Shown here: piece by piece, positions 4,987 through 7,575 of the stretch
Position numbering within the stretch: position 1 is the stretch's first letter
How the letters are laid out: every line of letters begins with the position of its first letter
Origin: JBFGCA01 sp041567315
GTDB lineage: Bacteria > Acidobacteriota > Thermoanaerobaculia > Multivoradales > JAHEKO01
Reading direction: 5' to 3'
Assembly (NCBI GenBank): GCA_041567315.1
Contig: JBFGCA010000164.1
Coordinates: 1 to 7,575 of the forward strand
Length of the DNA: 7,575 bases
Program-made: the position numbers and the translations under genes
Notes under the pieces: model-generated
What the model was told of the DNA's origin: nothing
What the model saw: only the letters and a program-made list of their open reading frames with translations
Database searches by the model: none

Positions 4987-6018
4987 ATGCCGCTGCCGCC
5001 GCCGCTGCCGGAGCCGGGTACCGAGCTGGCGATCGCCGGCTTCACGCTGGGCCACGGCACCGACCGCGAGCGGCTGACCGGGGTAACCGTCATCCTCTGC
5101 CCGGAGGGGATGACGGCGGCGGCCGAGGTGCGCGGCACCGCCACCGGCACCCGTCAGTTCGACTCGCTGACCAAGGCCAACCACCTGGCCTCGCGGGCCC
5201 ACGCGGTGGTGCTGGCGGGCGGCAGCAGCTTCGGGCTGGCGGCGGCCGACCCGGTGGCGAAGCATCTGGTAGCGCTCGGGGCCGGGTTCGAGACCGGGGC
5301 CGGGGTGGTGCCGGTAGTGCCCAGCGCCATCCTCTTCGACCTCGCCTTCGGGCCGCCGGGCGGGCGGCCGGGACCGGAGCTGGCGCGCGCCGCGGTCCAG
5401 TCGGCGGCGGCCGGGGAGGTGGCCTGCGGCAGCGTCGGGGCGGGCACCGGCGCCACCGTCGGCAAGGCGATGGGCCTGGACTGCGCCATGAAGGGCGGCT
5501 TCGGGTTCGCCGCCCTGACGCCGCCGGCCGGATCACCCGAGGGCCCGGGGCCGGGGCTGGCGGTGGCCGCGGCGGTAGCGGTCAACGCCTTCGGCGATGT
5601 CCGCGACCCGGAGACCGGCGCCGTGGTCGCTGGCTGCCGCGCGGCGCCCGACTCGCACCGGCTGGTGCGGGCCGACCGGGTGCTGGCGGTGCGCGAGCGC
5701 CTGGACCATCCCTGGGAGGGCAACACCACCCTGGCGGTGGTGATGACCGACGCCGGGCTCACCAAGCTCGAGGTGCGCAAGGTCTGCGAGATGGCCTTCG
5801 GCGGCCTCTACCGCTCGCTGCTGCCGGCGCTGTCGCTCTACGACGGCGACCTGGTGGTCGGCCTCGCCGCCGGCCGCCGGCCGGCCCACGTCCACCAGGT
5901 CGGCGTCCTCGCCGAGCGCGCCGTCGCCGCCGCCATCCAGCGCGCCGTCCGCGAGGCCGACGGCTTCGGCATCCTCCCCGCGGTCCGCGACCTGCGGCCG
6001 GACGACGAACCGGCTTGA
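4987..6018 (+). CDS. P1-family (DmpA/NylC, MEROPS S58) self-processing peptidase
   Basis: A 343-residue protein of the DmpA / L-aminopeptidase / NylC family: N-terminal-nucleophile hydrolases made as one chain that cuts itself into alpha and beta subunits. Family landmarks are the start GFTLGHGTD (18-26), the Gly-rich VLAGGSSFGLAAAD (75-88), GSVGAGTGATVGK (148-160), GGFGFAAL (170-177), AAVAVNAFGDVRDPETG (195-211), EGNTTLAVVMTDAGLTK (244-260) and the final YDGDLVVGLA (285-294). By analogy with NylC, which cleaves before a Thr in an Asn-Thr pair, the cut is expected at N246-T247, giving an alpha chain of ~246 and a beta chain of ~97 residues with T247 as nucleophile. No signal peptide is visible, so it is probably cytoplasmic. 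Substrates in the family include N-terminal amino acids, D-amino-acid amides, beta-peptides and nylon oligomers; which applies here is unknown. A GTG at 4957 would add ten residues, but the TAGAAT box favours the ATG. Confidence 0.93.
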   Translation: MPLPPPLPEPGTELAIAGFTLGHGTDRERLTGVTVILCPEGMTAAAEVRGTATGTRQFDSLTKANHLASRAHAVVLAGGSSFGLAAADPVAKHLVALGAGFETGAGVVPVVPSAILFDLAFGPPGGRPGPELARAAVQSAAAGEVACGSVGAGTGATVGKAMGLDCAMKGGFGFAALTPPAGSPEGPGPGLAVAAAVAVNAFGDVRDPETGAVVAGCRAAPDSHRLVRADRVLAVRERLDHPWEGNTTLAVVMTDAGLTKLEVRKVCEMAFGGLYRSLLPALSLYDGDLVVGLAAGRRPAHVHQVGVLAERAVAAAIQRAVREADGFGILPAVRDLRPDDEPA

Positions 6019-6218
6019 GAACCCGGTCCCGCTTGAATTGCCGGCCGCCTGCACGGCGTGCTGCCTGAAACGCGCTTGGAGCCGGTGGCAAGAGCCGCTC
6101 CGGCTTGGTCGAAGAGCCAGAGCTGGGTAGAGGTCCTACCTGGATTTCGTGGGAGGGCTGTGCTGCGGGATGAGGGAGCGGCTTCTCGATTCTCGGACGG
6201 CGCCGCGTTGACTGCCTC
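6019..6218. other. Convergent intergenic spacer
   Basis: Two hundred bases between the stops of the P1 peptidase and the methyltransferase, less GC-biased than the genes and without a convincing frame. The clearest structure is GGTAG (6126-6130) / CTACC (6136-6140) with a 5-nt loop, extendable by a G-T pair and CCA/TGG (6117-6119 / 6141-6143). A second, weaker pairing joins ACCGG at 6009-6013 with CCGGT at 6023-6027 across the peptidase stop. Neither is followed by a clear T-run. Confidence 0.4.
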
Positions 6219-6920
6219 CTACCCGGCTCCTGGCAACACCAGCGAAAAGCGAAAAGGAAAGCGACGGCGCAGCTGTGCCGGCAGCCCCCACGTCGGCGCG
6301 GCGGCCACTAGCGCCTCGACTTCATCGAGGTCCCAGGCCTGGCGGACCGAGAGGCGGCCGTCGTAGCGGGCGACCCGGGCCGTTCCCACCAGGGTGAGCA
6401 GCAGGGGCACGACGAACGGCGCCAGCCGCGAGCGGCGCAGATCGACCACCACCGCGCCGCGTCGTGCCACCCGGCGCATCTCGGCCAGCACCAGCCGGTT
6501 GCCGGCGTGCTCGAAGTGGTGGAAGAAGAGGTTGGAGAGCGACCAGTCGACGGCGCCGTCGCGGAAGGGCAGCGCCCGTGCCTGGGCGACGACCCGCAGC
6601 TGTCGGGGGCGGCGGCGGCGGCCGATCACCAGGTGCGAGAGCTTGCGGTCGATCCCCACCACGGTCAGCTCGACGCCGCGCCGCCGCGCCTTCCGGGCCA
6701 GGACCTCCGGCACCTGACCGCTCCCGGTCCCGAGGTCGAGAACGCTCTGCCGCGGCGGGCCGGCGGCGAGCAGGGGGAGCATGGTTCTCAGGGTGGCGCC
6801 GATCCCGAACAGCCAGCGGTTGACCCGCTCGAGGTCGGCGAGGGCGCGCTCGGTCTCGGCGAGCGAGAGCCCGGGCTGGTCCATCAGCTCGGGGCGGAGT
6901 CCGTCGCGCGCTGGGGGCAT
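6219..6920 (-). CDS. Class I SAM-dependent methyltransferase
   Basis: A 233-residue protein with a Rossmann methyltransferase core: motif I VLDLGTGSG (60-68) for SAM binding, the acidic end of beta-2 in VVGIDRK (D91), ARALPF (115-119) and DWSLSNLFFHHF (125-136) as motif IV, with the following helix in LAEMRRVARRG. The leader PELMD (10-14) and the ERVNRWL helix (31-37) resemble a group of methyltransferases often coded beside type III polyketide synthases and FAD-dependent reductases. That association is recalled knowledge, and no such partners are visible here. The C-terminal region is less conserved and rich in basic residues (LRRRFPFRF). The substrate is unknown; it could be a small molecule or quinone-like lipid. 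The ATG at 6920 lacks a clear Shine-Dalgarno sequence but has a TAGCAT box eleven bases upstream. It is divergent from the membrane gene at 6997. Confidence 0.9.
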   Translation of the reverse strand: MPPARDGLRPELMDQPGLSLAETERALADLERVNRWLFGIGATLRTMLPLLAAGPPRQSVLDLGTGSGQVPEVLARKARRRGVELTVVGIDRKLSHLVIGRRRRPRQLRVVAQARALPFRDGAVDWSLSNLFFHHFEHAGNRLVLAEMRRVARRGAVVVDLRRSRLAPFVVPLLLTLVGTARVARYDGRLSVRQAWDLDEVEALVAAAPTWGLPAQLRRRFPFRFSLVLPGAG

Positions 6921-6931
6921 GCGTGGCCGGG

Positions 6932-6937
6932 ATGCTA
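6932..6937 (-). promoter_or_regulatory. -10-like box TAGCAT, 11 nt before methyltransferase ATG
   Basis: On the minus strand TAGCAT is followed by eleven bases and the ATG, so the transcript would have no leader or only a few bases. No -35 is seen. It is similar in sequence and spacing to the boxes before the P1 and M1 peptidase genes. Confidence 0.35.
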
Positions 6938-6996
6938 GCCGAGGTCATGTGAGAGACTCGGACGTTCGCATCGGCCAACGTTTCGCCATCCCGACG

Positions 6997-7575
6997 ATGA
7001 GAGACGCCAGATCGCGTGGCGCCCGGCAGTGGGTGCCGGCGCTCGTGGGTCCGGCGCTGCTGGGCGCGGCCTGCTGGGGCGCGCTGCGGCTGGAGGTGGA
7101 CGCGGCGCCGGCGTGGCCGCTCGGGGCGCTGGCGGCGGTGGGCGGTCTGGCGGCGCTCTACTCGCCGTTCGGGCGGCGGTCGCTGGGACTGGGGGCGCTG
7201 GCGCTGCCGCCGGCGCTGGCGTTCTCGGGCCCGGTGGCCTGCGGGCTGCTGGCCGCCGGCATCCAGGTGCTCCGCTGGCTGGGCGGCATCTGGCTGCCGG
7301 GGGCCGAAGCGCGGCGCGAGCTGAAGGCGGCGCCGGCGGCGCTGGCCGGGGCATCGCGGCTGGGCCTGGCGGCGCTCGCCGCCGCTCTGGCGTGGACCCT
7401 GAGCGCCGGCCGGGGAGCGGCCGCGCCCGGGCGCGCGGCGGCCGCGGTGGCCGTCTATCTGCTGGCGATCCCGGTGCTGGAGGCGATCCAGCGGCGCTGG
7501 CAGACGCCCGGCCGGCCGGGCTCGTGGGCGCGGCTGGCGGCGGCCCTGGCCATCGACCTGGGTGGTCTGGCGGCG
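6997..7575 (+). CDS. Polytopic membrane protein, N-terminal part (3' end outside window)
   Basis: An open frame of 193 residues from ATG 6997 to the window edge with no stop. It is very rich in Ala, Leu and Gly, with nearly all codons ending in G or C. A short basic N-terminus (MRDARSRGAR) is followed by hydrophobic segments at about 12-29, 40-56, 63-77, 78-95, 118-135, 148-163 and from 178, so at least six TM segments are likely. Short basic turns (GRR at 59-61, RR at 106-107, QRRW at 165-168) mark cytoplasmic loops. No family is recognised. Such a TM block is a common N-terminal sensor or anchor of HD-GYP, GGDEF, histidine-kinase or SpoIIE-type proteins, but it could equally be a complete membrane protein; the missing C-terminus would decide. 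No Shine-Dalgarno is evident before the ATG. Confidence 0.72.
   Translation, partial: MRDARSRGARQWVPALVGPALLGAACWGALRLEVDAAPAWPLGALAAVGGLAALYSPFGRRSLGLGALALPPALAFSGPVACGLLAAGIQVLRWLGGIWLPGAEARRELKAAPAALAGASRLGLAALAAALAWTLSAGRGAAAPGRAAAAVAVYLLAIPVLEAIQRRWQTPGRPGSWARLAAALAIDLGGLAA

Noticed and set aside
6198..6205. CGGCGCCG palindrome beyond the methyltransferase stop
   Set aside because: No loop is left for a hairpin, and such 8-mers are expected by chance in this composition.
6058..6366. 102-residue plus-strand frame after the P1 peptidase
   Set aside because: It runs antisense into the methyltransferase 3' end, has mixed codon use and no recognisable motif.
1..7575. CRISPR array, tRNA/rRNA genes, insertion sequence or phage genes
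   Set aside because: No regularly spaced repeats, no tRNA-like cloverleaf, no transposase or integrase motifs were seen on either strand.

Overview
The window is very GC-rich (third codon positions almost all G or C) and comes from a bacterium with a Gram-negative-looking gene content. The gene types and the long N-terminal region of the M1 peptidase would fit Acidobacteriota (Thermoanaerobaculia-like) or a similar deep high-GC lineage. That placement is inference; there is no rRNA or marker gene here.

Layout. 1-285 (+) is the 3' end of a YcaO-domain gene, the class that makes azoline/amide modifications on ribosomal peptides. 286-428 is a convergent intergenic stretch with a nested inverted repeat and a second stem-loop. 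429-2777 (-) is a secreted M1-like zinc metallopeptidase with an intact zinc site but no recognisable GxMEN motif. 2778-3067 is a divergent, less GC-rich promoter region. Four genes then run on + : a short-chain dehydrogenase (3068-3748), a two-CBS-domain protein with an acidic insert (3811-4299), a two-TM protein with a small soluble C-terminal domain (4392-4925) and a DmpA/NylC-type P1 (S58) peptidase (4987-6018). 6019-6218 is a convergent spacer. 6219-6920 (-) is a class I SAM methyltransferase. From 6997 (+) a polytopic membrane protein runs off the right edge.

How they fit together. No biosynthetic operon is evident in the middle of the window. The four + strand genes have gaps of about 60-90 bp, and the first three are each followed by a GC hairpin. 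Several starts are preceded by a TA-G/C-nnT box resembling a -10 element. For the M1, P1 and methyltransferase genes the box lies only 8-11 nt from the start codon, so the mRNA may be leaderless. For the SDR and CBS genes it lies further upstream and a Shine-Dalgarno-like sequence follows. The region therefore looks mainly like individually transcribed housekeeping or accessory genes. The candidate for specialised chemistry is the YcaO gene cut by the left edge.
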